Assembly: GCF_001949145.1 (NCBI RefSeq)
Contig: NW_019091387.1
Location: 1,766,294-1,830,293 of the forward strand
Source of the DNA: Acanthaster planci
Taxonomy: Eukaryota > Echinodermata > Asteroidea > Valvatida > Acanthasteridae
Direction: 5' to 3'
Length of the DNA: 64,000 nt
Shown here: positions 60,401 through 64,000 of the stretch, piece by piece
Position numbering within the stretch: the stretch's first letter is position 1
How the letters are laid out: each line of letters opens with the position of its first letter
Notes under the pieces: model-generated
What the model saw: only the letters and a program-made list of their open reading frames with translations
The model's database searches: none
Told to the model about the DNA's origin: nothing
Made by a program: the position numbers and the translations under genes

Positions 60401-61305
60401 CTGTCATGCCCCTCCACTGGTGGGCACAAGATTATCTGGTGTTATCCAAAGATAGATAATGCCTTGCAGCATTATACAATCTCTTGTGTTATCTCTGGTG
60501 ACTGGGCTTGCCTCTGTTAAATTGGGGGAGATCAAGAAATGCAACCAGAGCAAATCACCGTCCCATCTCAAGCGGACCAACCTCAAAGACTTGGTCTGAT
60601 ATAGGGGAAGGGGCAGAAGATACGTACCTTATAGTAGCTATGGTAAACAATGAAATCTAATAATGATAAGGAGAAAAACAAAACATACAAACTTTACATG
60701 AAAACACATCCTTACCAAGAAAATGGTGAAATACAAGGAAATGGCTTTATTTACTAATGACACAACTGATCAAAGATTCACACAAAACTGGTGTAGGGAA
60801 CAGGGAATTCAAGAAATTAGGAGATGTCGAAAAAATGCATCAAACCATGGCGGCTGAGCCATGGTGCACTACGGTAGATGGGGTTGCACCAACAGTCGAT
60901 CAAGATTTTAGTGAATGGCATAATCGAATTAGGCAAATATGAAATGTAGGTCACTTGGGTAGGTTGAATGTAGTTGACTCAAATATCATTCTGTCACCAA
61001 AGGACAGTGTAGTCCTGTTTCTTTTTATGTAAATGGACCAATTTCAAGAATGCTGTATTTTTCTATTCCCTTTCAGTGGGATCATTCATTAATAATGCCT
61101 GTGGTAAGTTATAATTTAAAACATGAGCATTCAATGGGCTATCCTGAGTGTCTACTTTGGAGGTGCCATATTGTCAAAAGGTAGAAATGGGAAGCCAACA
61201 GTATTTCAAATTAAAATGTTACCAGAAGAAATTCTCTGCGGTCTATTTTCTTGTTTCCATCTCGATCAAACATCTTGAATGCAACTTCATAACCTGCCTT
61301 GGGTT
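3352..61305 (-). CDS. MICU3: MICU2/MICU3-like mitochondrial calcium uptake regulator, 5'-partial, nine exons found
   Basis: MICU proteins sit in the mitochondrial intermembrane space and gate the calcium uniporter (MCU complex) through two EF-hands. Nine minus-strand exons, found by reading both strands for splice-bounded coding sequence, join in frame and follow the family order: AGYEVAFKMFDRDGN (EF-hand 1), EEIFRKK, TTLLRYFFGAKG, FMDNLQAEVLELE, FSKGMPTISEAEFAHVLLRY, FFQFLNNLDDFEIVLKMF, FGRAVQVATG, DKDGDGKLSQNEFLGVMKNR (EF-hand 2), then a basic C-terminus ending KQELKQK. HRGFR after EF-hand 2 and FKACVKQEL near the end resemble MICU3, with some MICU2 character; MICU1 looks less likely. The targeting peptide and N-terminal exons are missing, as is a segment between 55245 and 44048. 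The locus spans at least 58 kb, and its introns hold two opposite-strand receptor genes and many transposons. The family call is firm; the exact paralog is an inference from remembered family features. Confidence 0.9.
4387..4474 (+). repeat. 88-bp repeat, copy 2, direct orientation
   Basis: Same orientation as 2175-2262 and about 2.2 kb apart, with the final MICU coding exon between them. The flanks are not related. Confidence 0.92.
7460..7773 (-). mobile_element. Second, more decayed copy of the same MITE, inverted
   Basis: Shares GGGCAAACCCATGACCATCC, TGGGTTGAAA and GAGATTGTCTAGTGTGAAA with the complement of 17581-17930. Its left terminal repeat is degraded (TGACACTACAGC). Confidence 0.85.
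7883..8040 (+). repeat. Dispersed repeat family, partial copy
   Basis: Shares GATTGTTGGGA, TCAATGTTGTCATTTC, GGAGCGCAGAC and a following AACACTGAGAGAGG with 8870-9028. Confidence 0.75.
8396..9028 (+). repeat. Dispersed repeat family, long copy
   Basis: Matches 42430-42883 along most of its length, for example GAAGAAATGTAATCATTACA and TTTTATGCACAATTAGCTCA. It has no recognisable coding sequence. Confidence 0.88.
10826..10902 (+). repeat. 38-bp tandem duplication
   Basis: Two copies of CATGGGCAGAACTCAATAGT followed by TTGATAGGCCCAACCTGA, differing at one base. Confidence 0.9.
11593..11660 (-). CDS. MICU3: MICU exon with EF-hand 2 loop
   Basis: A 68-bp exon with acceptor GATTGACAG and donor GTAAGT. 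Joined to the previous exon it completes the loop DKDGDGKLSQNE, a canonical calcium loop with Asp 1/3/5, Gly 6 and Glu 12. It continues FLGVMKNRIHRGFR, like the FIGIMKDRLHRGFR type of ending. It ends in phase 0. Confidence 0.93.
11661..14336 (-). other. MICU intron within the EF-hand 2 codons
   Basis: Phase 1, splitting the EF-hand 2 loop. Contains the CCAAT palindrome at 13983 and, at 13720-13800, GTATAAGCCGCC/GTATAAGCCAC words like the ends of some DNA transposons. No gene seen. Confidence 0.85.
13983..14104. repeat. 122-bp imperfect palindrome (possible MITE)
   Basis: The left arm TCCAAGAGTTTGCAATGCAT, continuing TGGCCAATCA, faces the right arm complement TCCAAGAGTTGGCAACACAC, continuing TAGCCAATCAT. 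It contains inverted CCAAT boxes (CCAATCA) on both strands. It lies 230 bp from a MICU exon. Confidence 0.75.
14337..14426 (-). CDS. MICU3: MICU exon entering EF-hand 2
   Basis: A 90-bp exon with acceptor TTTCTTGCAG and donor GTAAGT. It encodes EFGRAVQVATGHILDPHVVH then TVFQIFDKD plus one base, matching MICU DEFKRAVYVATG and the helix entering EF-hand 2. The EF-hand loop is split by the next intron after Asp-Lys-Asp. Confidence 0.93.
15894..16439 (-). other. 181-codon open frame of unknown nature over degenerate repeats
   Basis: The longest unexplained frame in the window. The middle contains drifted repeats of a G/S/W/L-rich phrase (MDWSGALYT, GGLDMVGLV, HGWVWSTQGSGG), matching repeated CACCAGACC/GGCCACCA words in DNA. 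The hydrophobic stretch near its start has no homologous family that I recognise. It falls in a MICU intron on the same strand. Chance openness over a minisatellite is more likely than a gene. Confidence 0.35.
17581..17930 (+). mobile_element. MITE with CCTTTTCACACT inverted ends
   Basis: The 350-bp element starts CCTTTTCACACT and ends AGTGTGAAAAGG, a perfect 12-bp terminal inverted repeat. Inside it is full of short repeats of CAACCCTG and CAACCCAGG and their complements. A second copy in the opposite orientation lies at 7460-7773. Confidence 0.9.
18197..18305 (-). CDS. MICU3: MICU exon FFQFLNNLDDFEIVLKMF
   Basis: A 109-bp exon with acceptor TTGATTTCAG and donor GTAAAG. It encodes GINFMNFKDFFQFLNNLDDF then EIVLKMFAFADQPMNE plus one base, a close match to the MICU helix FFQFLNNLEDF. 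The single leftover G joins CG of the next exon to make Ala. Confidence 0.93.
21720..22751 (+). CDS. Rhodopsin-like (class A) G-protein-coupled receptor, intronless
   Basis: A 343-residue seven-transmembrane receptor in one exon, lying inside a MICU intron on the opposite strand. Numbered from ATG 21720: two N-glycosylation sites near residues 7 and 15, TM2 Asp72 (VGDLVLG), disulfide cysteines 99 and 178, DRY at 123-125 followed by VAVVYPLKY, GWLP in TM6 at 258-261, and a cysteine cluster (NCCGLC) in the tail that may be palmitoylated. TM7 reads SWLNVIIYY, so the usual NPxxY has Val for Pro. The open frame continues upstream to 21675 without ATG; ATG 21735 is an alternative start with A at -3. 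The ligand is unknown. It is a clear paralog of the receptor at 36576-37547, and such single-exon families are often expanded in marine invertebrates. Confidence 0.93.
   Translation: MSTETMNWTTKEPMNSTGEEQDTVFNIISACAWILTVVLIILFNLLCLIILSRVKEFHDATKIFLKSMTVGDLVLGLFFYLPMIGVSLAGRKWPFGGLCFVQAWMIRQGLPAYSLSLLLVTIDRYVAVVYPLKYKKILTGRRAKITVITVWLLTNIYSLVSSIKANWKSDYNHNLFVCTFDGPGNELAAFLLTILSMAIILIIILMYLRILIIARSQAVMIAAQHPLVTITGELQSPPPVNRKSFTTIFIVTMTLFVGWLPSLVMGLMRRSDEISPQWRVASQIVLASVSWLNVIIYYVRNQAFRETGQTFLRKITRNCCGLCKENNNNSGQSYYTCSGSGQA
23216..23221 (+). promoter_or_regulatory. Candidate polyadenylation signal of the first receptor
   Basis: AATAAA about 465 nt after the receptor stop at 22751. Supported only by hexamer and position. 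Confidence 0.3.
24990..25280 (+). repeat. Two diverged units of a TGACCTTTGACC-bearing repeat
   Basis: Unit one starts GGTGACCTTGACCTTTGACC; unit two near 25148 has CTTGACCTTCGACCTTTTGG. Both continue with a CAATGGxCTT-like block and later a TCTCAAGTTATT/CCTCAAATTATT block. Similar TTGACCTTTGACC-bearing repeats are common in marine invertebrate genomes as I recall. Confidence 0.7.
26403..26690 (+). repeat. Three diverged tandem units of roughly 110-130 bp
   Basis: AAAGATGTTTAAGTTTC recurs at 26412 and 26521, TTCAGGCACAT at 26472 and 26581, and AAAATTCGG at 26498 and 26680. Confidence 0.7.
26978..27196. mobile_element. MITE-like element with imperfect inverted ends
   Basis: Begins GGGCCCAATTTCACAGAGAA and ends in the imperfect complement TCCATGAAATATAGAGCCT. 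The interior repeats GCTTA/GCTAAC-like words. I recall similar GGGCCCAATTTCA-ended elements in marine invertebrates, but the family is not named here. Confidence 0.65.
29400..32115 (+). mobile_element. Broken non-LTR retrotransposon (LINE, Jockey/CR1-like) with endonuclease and reverse transcriptase
   Basis: An AP-type endonuclease begins near 29500 (ARSIKNKLDDF, then DVAAITETWLND with the catalytic Glu) and continues with LLGDFNDL near 29935 and SDH motifs from 30093. Reverse transcriptase follows: LNSSKAGHPLDLPVKLIKES near 30905, LRPIALTP near 31100, FTKAFDRVNH near 31287, GGPQGTKLGP near 31455, and the catalytic KYVDD near 31540. It ends with LHELRVRWSNLF near 32070. In-frame stops and frame changes (near 29680, 30490, 30570, 31190, 31750 and 32028) show it is dead. 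The 5' end is not sharply defined. It lies within the MICU intron that holds the receptors and is parallel to them. Confidence 0.9.
30075..30258 (+). repeat. Six-copy 30-bp tandem repeat amplifying the endonuclease SDH motif
   Basis: Units start at 30075, 30105, 30135, 30165, 30195 and 30225, with a partial seventh. Each is 30 bp and encodes (V)ST-x-TSDHCC in the LINE frame. SDH is the catalytic His-containing motif near the end of AP-type endonucleases, normally present once. Copies differ at only one or two bases, so the expansion is recent relative to decay of the rest of the element. Confidence 0.95.
32116..32780 (+). other. GC-richer unexplained segment after the LINE
   Basis: This lies between the end of the LINE frame and the tandem array and is visibly richer in G+C than its flanks. 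Two overlapping open stretches (32140-32406 and 32321-32569) show no family I recognise. It could be the LINE 3' end or part of another retroelement, perhaps one leader region. Confidence 0.4.
32781..33430 (+). repeat. Tandem array with a CGGATTACGCTTCGACCGGG core, about 13 copies
   Basis: The core recurs near 32781, 32830, 32881, 32942, 32999, 33056, 33113, 33144, 33201, 33251, 33300, 33349 and 33405. The middle units are 57 bp (19 codons, keeping an open frame GLRFDRGLAM..NCLILLSR). Later units are 49 bp, share AAGTGCAGCCAGTTACTGTC, and close the frame. It is rich in CpG while the surroundings are CpG-poor. Confidence 0.92.
34953..34984. repeat. Perfect 12-bp inverted repeat with 8-nt loop
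   Basis: CATATGCCACTT, then GATATATT, then AAGTGGCATATG. The stem is perfect. Confidence 0.95.
36576..37547 (+). CDS. Rhodopsin-like (class A) G-protein-coupled receptor, intronless, paralog of the one at 21720
   Basis: A 323-residue intronless receptor in the same MICU intron. The frame is open from 36546, but the first ATG is 36576 (MCISGPNTTN), which I take as the start. Seen: N-glycosylation sites at residues 7 and 10, TM1 Asn40, TM2 Asp68, Cys95/96 with Cys175 in loop 2, DRY at 120-122 then IAIVYPMQY, GWLP at 257-260, and a short cysteine-bearing tail (KGCCKQ). TM7 SWLNVIVYYTRNQAF again lacks the NPxxY proline, exactly as in the neighbour. Shared blocks such as VFLKSMTIGDLILG and NRKSFTT show that the two are duplicates. 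Ligand and G protein are unknown. Confidence 0.93.
   Translation: MCISGPNTTNFTVEASDDIFMDILSVCIWTLTTLLILFLNSMCLILLHKVKGFSEATIVFLKSMTIGDLILGLCFYLPTVGVFLNDRRWPYGNICCYIQAWVIRTVLPLSGASVLLVTIDRYIAIVYPMQYETWLSLRRARIITCSVWTIANFYGLLTSILANWMQCFSQHYLICTIGEFNHSKAVITLIVIGVGTFLVITVMYIRILLIAQKHASQIAKHRPSVTSMASATDVPSPSPNRKSFTTVFIITMTLLIGWLPSVILGLINVETPSIPLVIATQIPLASVSWLNVIVYYTRNQAFQEAAQELHLQLIQYCKGCCKQ
37799..37804 (+). promoter_or_regulatory. Candidate polyadenylation signal of the second receptor
   Basis: AATAAA about 250 nt after the stop at 37547. Confidence 0.35.
38974..39111 (-). CDS. MICU3: MICU exon FYEFSKGMPTISEAEFAHVL
   Basis: A 138-bp exon of exactly 46 codons. It encodes FYEFSKGMPTISEAEFAHVL, LRYTNMDEDKMKEF, IQTVRERMPEEK, aligning with MICU FLSYSNGM-TISEEDFA-ILLRYTN and ending at the conserved PEEK just before GI. 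The 5' border follows a terminal AC (39112-39113), not AG. An AG lies a few bases inside the exon, but using it would delete FYE from the conserved join. The donor is a normal GTAAAA after 38974. Confidence 0.92.
39112..39130 (-). other. U12-type branch site and AC acceptor
   Basis: Minus-strand CCCTTGAC (39123-39130) matches the U12 branch consensus TCCTTRAC at seven of eight positions. Its adenosine (39124) lies 12 nt before the last intron base, in the narrow spacing typical of these introns. The intron ends in AC (39112-39113) and there is no polypyrimidine tract before it, also typical. Confidence 0.88.
41201..41525. other. Assembly gap (Ns)
   Basis: 325 unresolved bases within the U12-type intron, so the 4186-nt assembly length of that intron is approximate. 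Confidence 1.
42430..42883 (+). repeat. Dispersed repeat family, third copy
   Basis: A direct-orientation copy of 8396-9028, shorter by internal deletions, and located in the U12-type intron. Confidence 0.88.
43289..43297 (-). other. U12-type (AT-AC) 5' splice site
   Basis: Minus-strand ATATCCTTT begins exactly at the protein-defined exon end (..CTAGAG before it). ATATCCTT is the consensus of minor-spliceosome donors, which are far more constrained than ordinary GT donors. Confidence 0.9.
43298..43337 (-). CDS. MICU3: MICU exon FMDNLQAEVLELE, ends at a U12-type donor
   Basis: A 40-bp exon with acceptor CAACAG. Together with the two bases left by the previous exon it encodes Met then FMDNLQAEVLELE, matching MICU (R)FMDNLQTEVLEIE. 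No GT donor fits its end. The conserved protein junction places the border directly before ATATCC, and continuing instead to the nearest GT would insert residues that relatives do not have. This is the upstream exon of the AT-AC intron. Confidence 0.88.
43972..44048 (-). CDS. MICU3: MICU exon, TTLLxxFFG segment
   Basis: A 77-bp exon with donor GTAAGT after 43972. It encodes VQETTLLRYFFGAKGTDTLD then YATFC and two bases of the next codon, corresponding to the VTDTTLLVHFFGKKG region of MICU proteins. The acceptor is probably GCAG just before 44048. A second AG six bases downstream (first base 44042) would remove Val-Gln only. The exon starts in phase 0 and ends in phase 2. Confidence 0.88.
48680..49285 (+). 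pseudogene. C-terminal fragment of a CR1/L2-like LINE reverse transcriptase
   Basis: The reading frame shows ITSKLDDCNSLLYGVS, then RLQHVPNVCARLVYN and PVLVDLHWLPVKSRIVFKN, the standard post-catalytic block of CR1/L2-type reverse transcriptases. Frameshifts follow after 49037. The catalytic part is absent, so this is a 5'-truncated copy. It is cut by the fold-back element at 49282-49547. Confidence 0.88.
49341..49356 (-). other. Histone-type stem-loop motif (left arm)
   Basis: The minus strand reads GGTTCTTTTCAGAACC: a perfect 6-bp stem with a TTTC loop, the form of the histone mRNA 3' processing signal. It is the mirror copy of the one in the right arm. Function is unproven. Confidence 0.5.
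49473..49488 (+). other. Histone-type stem-loop motif (right arm)
   Basis: GGTTCTTTTCAGAACC followed by ACACA, and about 11 nt later by the purine run AAGAGAGA. This is the layout of a replication-dependent histone 3' end (stem-loop, then a purine-rich downstream element). No histone coding sequence lies nearby, so derivation or coincidence are both possible. Confidence 0.5.
49548..49830 (+). mobile_element. Probable 3' tail of the interrupted LINE
   Basis: After the fold-back element the sequence is AT-rich and ends near 49760-49830 with TACAGCGCATTTGAATAT, a GCTGAATAAAT and a short TAATAATAA run. This resembles the 3' ends of CR1/L2-type elements, which close in short simple repeats. Confidence 0.55.
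50196..50352. repeat. Degenerate CCAA/CTGA/ACCC tetranucleotide tract
   Basis: A run built from four-base words CCAA, CTGA, GACC, CACC and ACCC, such as CACCCACCCACCAACC. The opposite strand reads as G/W/S/V-rich frames, which is repeat artefact. Confidence 0.88.
52432..53416. mobile_element. Non-autonomous pogo/Tigger-like DNA transposon
   Basis: The left end reads CAGTAAATCCTTCATAACTC and the right end, inverted, CAGTAAAACCTTGATAAGGC. The element is bordered by TA on both sides (52430-52431 and 53417-53418), the target duplication of Tc1/mariner/pogo elements. The interior (985 bp in all) is richer in G+C, with CpG-rich patches, and encodes no recognisable transposase. Confidence 0.88.
53631..53708 (+). 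repeat. 39-bp tandem duplication
   Basis: ATCTGTAAATGGATTTGGAA with CCGCCCCACCCTTATCACA occurs twice, at 53631 and 53670, essentially identical. AAGGGGTGGCTCCA at 53598 is a partial inverted match, suggesting a small fold-back unit. Confidence 0.9.
55245..55295 (-). CDS. MICU3: MICU exon, helix after EF-hand 1
   Basis: A 51-bp exon in phase 0 at both ends, with acceptor CCCTGTAG and donor GTGAGT. It encodes MEEIFRKKTESEKGNEF, matching the conserved EIFRKK helix that follows EF-hand 1 in MICU proteins. The Met is internal, not a start, because the 61223-61305 exon reads directly into it. In known MICU proteins about 60 more residues separate this point from the TTLL motif of the next recognised exon. 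Confidence 0.88.
56518..56564 (+). repeat. Short tandem duplication
   Basis: TTTGTTCATTCAGGAAGGGA occurs twice in direct succession. Confidence 0.85.
57600..57930 (-). pseudogene. DIRS-type RNase H remnant
   Basis: In successive minus-strand frames I read TTDAPTLGWGASVLPFQG, VELQAIFVALHHF and KYVMIRSDNVTVVSYVCHQG. These supply the Asp, Glu and Asp of the RNase H active site in DIRS-type spacing. Stops and a frameshift interrupt them. Confidence 0.78.
57991..58868 (-). pseudogene. DIRS-type reverse transcriptase remnant
   Basis: The 58470-58868 frame contains PSWGGRLLFQF then FGTDWQSLAVIS, like the GGRLxxFxxxWxxLT entry of DIRS polymerases. The 57991-58209 frame contains FKFSTLPFSLSTSPTGLMTS, like the YQFxxLPFGLSxAP block. 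The intervening catalytic region is decayed and I saw no intact YLDD-type motif. Confidence 0.72.
59365..60085 (-). pseudogene. Gag-like remnant of the DIRS element (inferred)
   Basis: Minus-strand frames 59365-59676 and 59792-60085 are Ser/Pro/Thr-rich with no recognised domain. Their position upstream of the reverse transcriptase makes Gag the natural guess. Confidence 0.45.
61223..61305 (-). CDS. MICU3: MICU exon with EF-hand 1
   Basis: Acceptor TTTTTCAG before 61305 and donor GTAACA after 61223 bound 83 bp. Read with two leading bases it gives PKAGYEVAFKMFDRDGN, then KKIDRREFLL. The 12-residue loop DRDGNKKIDRRE has Asp at positions 1 and 3, Asn at 5, Gly at 6 and Glu at 12, so it should bind calcium. 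It ends in phase 0 and joins MEEIFRKK in the next exon. The partial first codon (xAA) predicts Lys from an upstream exon ending in phase 1. That exon was not found before the window edge. Confidence 0.9.
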
Positions 61306-64000
61306 CTGAAAAACAAAACATGATTATTTGACCATTTAACTGGGCAGTACCACCATTGTACACATAACCTGAACACTACTACAGGCATTAAAACTAAAGG
61401 CTACATGATTTCAATTTATTTAGATTATGGTAAGGGGTGGCTGTCAGGGTTCCTGTGGGGGTGTGCTGTCTGTAAAATAGACTCACACTCCAGAGCACTA
61501 TGAAGAGGGCACTCAATTTTTTGGGGGGGAGGGGGTTTGCAGAGTATATGTAGGTGGGTGGGATGGTGAATCTACCATTTGCCAAGGACTAACTGCACAC
61601 CGAGTCTGGGCTGTGCTTCTGCTAATTTATTGTCTGGGGTCCAGGAACCAGCCTGTGAAAATTGGGCAGGCACTCATTATTTCCATCTTGCAATAAGCTA
61701 AATTAAAAAGAGACTCACAATTCAAACAACATTAGGAAGGACTGCAGATACACTTAATAAACATGATTCGATACAAACTAGAATTTAGACAAGTGTGTTT
61801 GCATAAACACAGTGTCTAAACTGTTTGTTTGTATGTTCAGGCCCTTTTTGGCCTAGTTGTGCTGGCGGGGTTCGTTGTGTAAATGTCTATTTTATCTATA
61901 ACAGTATTATAATATAATTTGAATATTTTAATTTTCCTACACATTCTGGATTTTGAATGCTTTTTATGATCATGTACATGAAACGCAATTCAGACTTTGG
62001 CTGCAATGTTTCTATTTTAAAATAATATAATAATAATAATAATAATATACTGGGCATCAAGGAAGAAACACAAATATCCAGGCCTACCACAGCCACTAGC
62101 TGAGCAAACCTACCTTCAAACAAGGGGCAACTCTGTCCATTGCACCCAGTATTTTATGTAGGCCCAGTCGCAGTTCCACCTCAACGGATGGAGAACTGCC
62201 TAAAAGTCAAGAGCCTCCTCACCAAAGCAGCATAAGGTTTTCTACTAGTACACCCCAAAGTGATGTAACAAATGTAACAAATTCCATTTGTGTTAGTTCA
62301 AATAAGTTAGATGCAATGTTGAGCATGCCTGAGACTACATGCACAATGCACTTGTAAATTGTTTCCTAAACACTTGTGTCATTAGAAATTATCCCTTGTT
62401 ATTGCATTGGAAACATAAATAATTTATTATCATTACAGATTTCTGGAAGCACACCATTTTATGGAAAAAGATTATCAATCTACATAGCCTGCCGGCTTTC
62501 AAGTTTTTCATTTTTTATGGAAGTGACTGCGAGTTCTAAAATGCACATTTGACAAGAAAGGAACTAATAATGTATGTACCTTTATTTTCATGCCACGAGA
62601 AACGTATTAAAGAAATATTTATTTCCTTAAAGTCCAAAAAATTTTTCTGACAATGAACTATTATAGTTTTCTCGATCTTTCAACAGTTAATTCCATCAAA
62701 ACTTGGACTGCTCGCACAGCGTACTGCACCGCTTGTGCTTGTTCATGAAATCGCTGGTGAACATGCCTAAGCTACATTCTTCCCGCTACCAGCTTCAACA
62801 CGTGGCCGTTAGTCTTGTTCCAAGGTGGAGATGGAAAATTTTGAGTACTGCTCATTTGACCTTCAATTCACTCAACAGGTTGAACAGAACCTCTTTCCTT
62901 TATGGCAGAAATGAAGGATGAAAAGTAGTCAACGATTTGTGTTTGGCAGAGTGAATGACGGTAATTATAGTGCATATCTCACTGACCCGAACACGAGGCA
63001 TCTGCAAAAAAATGCTTGCAGTCAGCCCACAGCCACATGTCCGTGCACCAACAGAGAGTGGTCGATGCATGCAAGACTATTAGAAACATGCATGAACACC
63101 GATCTCCATCCGGGCCGATGCCATTGCTGATCTTGCCAGCTTTTCTTTCTTATGAATGGTTTAAGTTTAGTCGGCAAACCCTGGAAATGTTTCACTTAAA
63201 TAACTTTAGATCGCTGATTTTATTGGAGATTTCATTTACACTGCCAAGGTTTGCGGAATTTGGGGAATTTTCCAAATTTGGCATCACAGGCATTTTCAAA
63301 TGCTTCAACAATTACATGCATTTCAAGTTTTTCATGGCAAAGGAAGAATTAATGTCTGGTTAAGGGCTGCACTGTTTAGGTTTTCTTAGGTTCTGAGTAT
63401 ATTTTTGTAATATGTGACAAAGTAAGCCTACCTTTTCCACAACAGTTTGCTTCGATCTTAAAGATTAAAACGTGATGTTGGTCTAGACTAACGGACGATT
63501 TTTTTTGGAAGAAATAAACACTCCAAGGAATAAGTTTCTAATTGGTGTCAATCCTTCAGATGTTACAATTGAGTTTCCAATAAGAAATAGAGGGTAATCA
63601 GCGACAAGAAATTCCATGGCGTGTGGGAAAAACTCCAAATCTCCGATGTAGTTTTCATCGCTCACAATGTAGCACCCAAAATGCTCAGCATGTTAAGGAG
63701 TCACAATTGGCAGGAAGCCAACAGTGGGCCATCAGTGTGCTGCAGACAAATGGGTCGGATTACTGCATGGTGCTGCTATGATTTTGCAAAGCATTTCTTC
63801 AAAAATCGACAGATCATGTTAGACAGTAGTCTTTTGGAATCGCTGGACTGTTCCTGGAATTGGATCTCAAGGTTATGGAAACAGCGGCGGCGTGGATTTA
63901 ATTCCTCAAAAAAGTGGAATTGCGACTCCGATTCCAAATTTGATTCTAAATCCAATTCAAGCATGGATTCGCCCAAACCTAGCTGTGATGTTAATGTGTG
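61306..64000. other. Upstream MICU intron to the window edge
   Basis: Should include or lead to the exon encoding the segment just before Lys-Pro-Lys-Ala-Gly. I could not identify it. Contains the TAA tract and a possible retroelement tail. Confidence 0.6.
62021..62048. repeat. (TAA)n microsatellite
   Basis: A run of TAA/ATA trinucleotides. About 150 bp of SINE- or LINE-tail-like sequence follows (62049-62200), so this may be the simple-repeat end of a minus-oriented retroelement. Confidence 0.8.

Larger units (their letters stand above)
56790..60990 (-). mobile_element. Decayed DIRS-like retrotransposon with inverted ends
   Basis: Minus-strand fragments occur in DIRS order: low-complexity Gag-like pieces near 60085-59365, the reverse transcriptase entry WGGRLLFQF near 58640, FKFSTLPFSLSTSPTG near 58100, then RNase H near 57930-57600. 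About 100 bp at 60850-60985 recurs inverted at 56790-56900 (shared CAAGATTTTAGTGAATGGCA) and again in part at 57010-57075 (TAGGTCATTTGGGTAGG). Inverted termini plus an internal complementary copy fit DIRS elements, which lack LTRs. No tyrosine recombinase was found in the short space left, so the 3' part is probably deleted. Confidence 0.8.
55296..61222 (-). other. MICU intron filled mainly by the DIRS-like element
   Basis: Phase 0. About 70 percent is the DIRS remnant, oriented like the host gene. The stretch 55380-56780 shows a small duplication and otherwise nothing recognised. Confidence 0.85.

Noticed and set aside
63434-63465. Possible minus-strand exon ending GTGGAAAAG before GTAGGC
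   Set aside because: Short, no family similarity and a weak acceptor.

Overview
The window is nuclear DNA from an animal. It is AT-rich, almost all of it is non-coding, and the coding sequence sits in short exons with GT/AG borders. The many scattered fold-back elements, decayed LINE and DIRS retroelements and a run of Ns (41201-41525) fit a draft assembly of a marine invertebrate, most likely a deuterostome such as an echinoderm, hemichordate or amphioxus. The species cannot be fixed from sequence alone.

The backbone is one long minus-strand gene from beyond the right edge down to a stop at 3352. Nine exons can be placed by protein similarity and splice borders: 61223-61305, 55245-55295, 43972-44048, 43298-43337, 38974-39111, 18197-18305, 14337-14426, 11593-11660 and 3352-3423. 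Together they encode the EF-hand core and C-terminus of a mitochondrial calcium uptake regulator of the MICU2/MICU3 type. Both calcium-binding loops are intact. The N-terminal exons lie outside the window or were not recognised, and an expected segment of about 60 residues between the second and third exons was not found.

The 39112-43297 intron of this gene has the hallmarks of a minor-spliceosome (U12) AT-AC intron: ATATCCTTT at the 5' end, CCCTTGAC as branch site with the adenosine 12 nt before the end, and a terminal AC. Only this border gives the expected protein join.

The 20.7 kb intron 18306-38973 carries two intronless plus-strand genes (21720-22751 and 36576-37547). They encode related rhodopsin-like receptors that keep DRY but have lost the NPxxY proline.

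Mobile DNA fills much of the rest. It includes a broken LINE (29400-32115) whose endonuclease SDH motif has been amplified six times by a 30-bp tandem repeat, followed by a 13-copy GC-rich array (32781-33430). There is also a CR1/L2-like LINE tail (48680-49830) hit by a 266-bp fold-back element carrying perfect histone-type stem-loops, a non-autonomous pogo/Tigger element flanked by TA (52432-53416), and a decayed DIRS-like element (56790-60990). Two inverted copies of one MITE (7460-7773 and 17581-17930) and several two- or three-copy repeat families complete the picture. No tRNA, rRNA or CRISPR array was seen.
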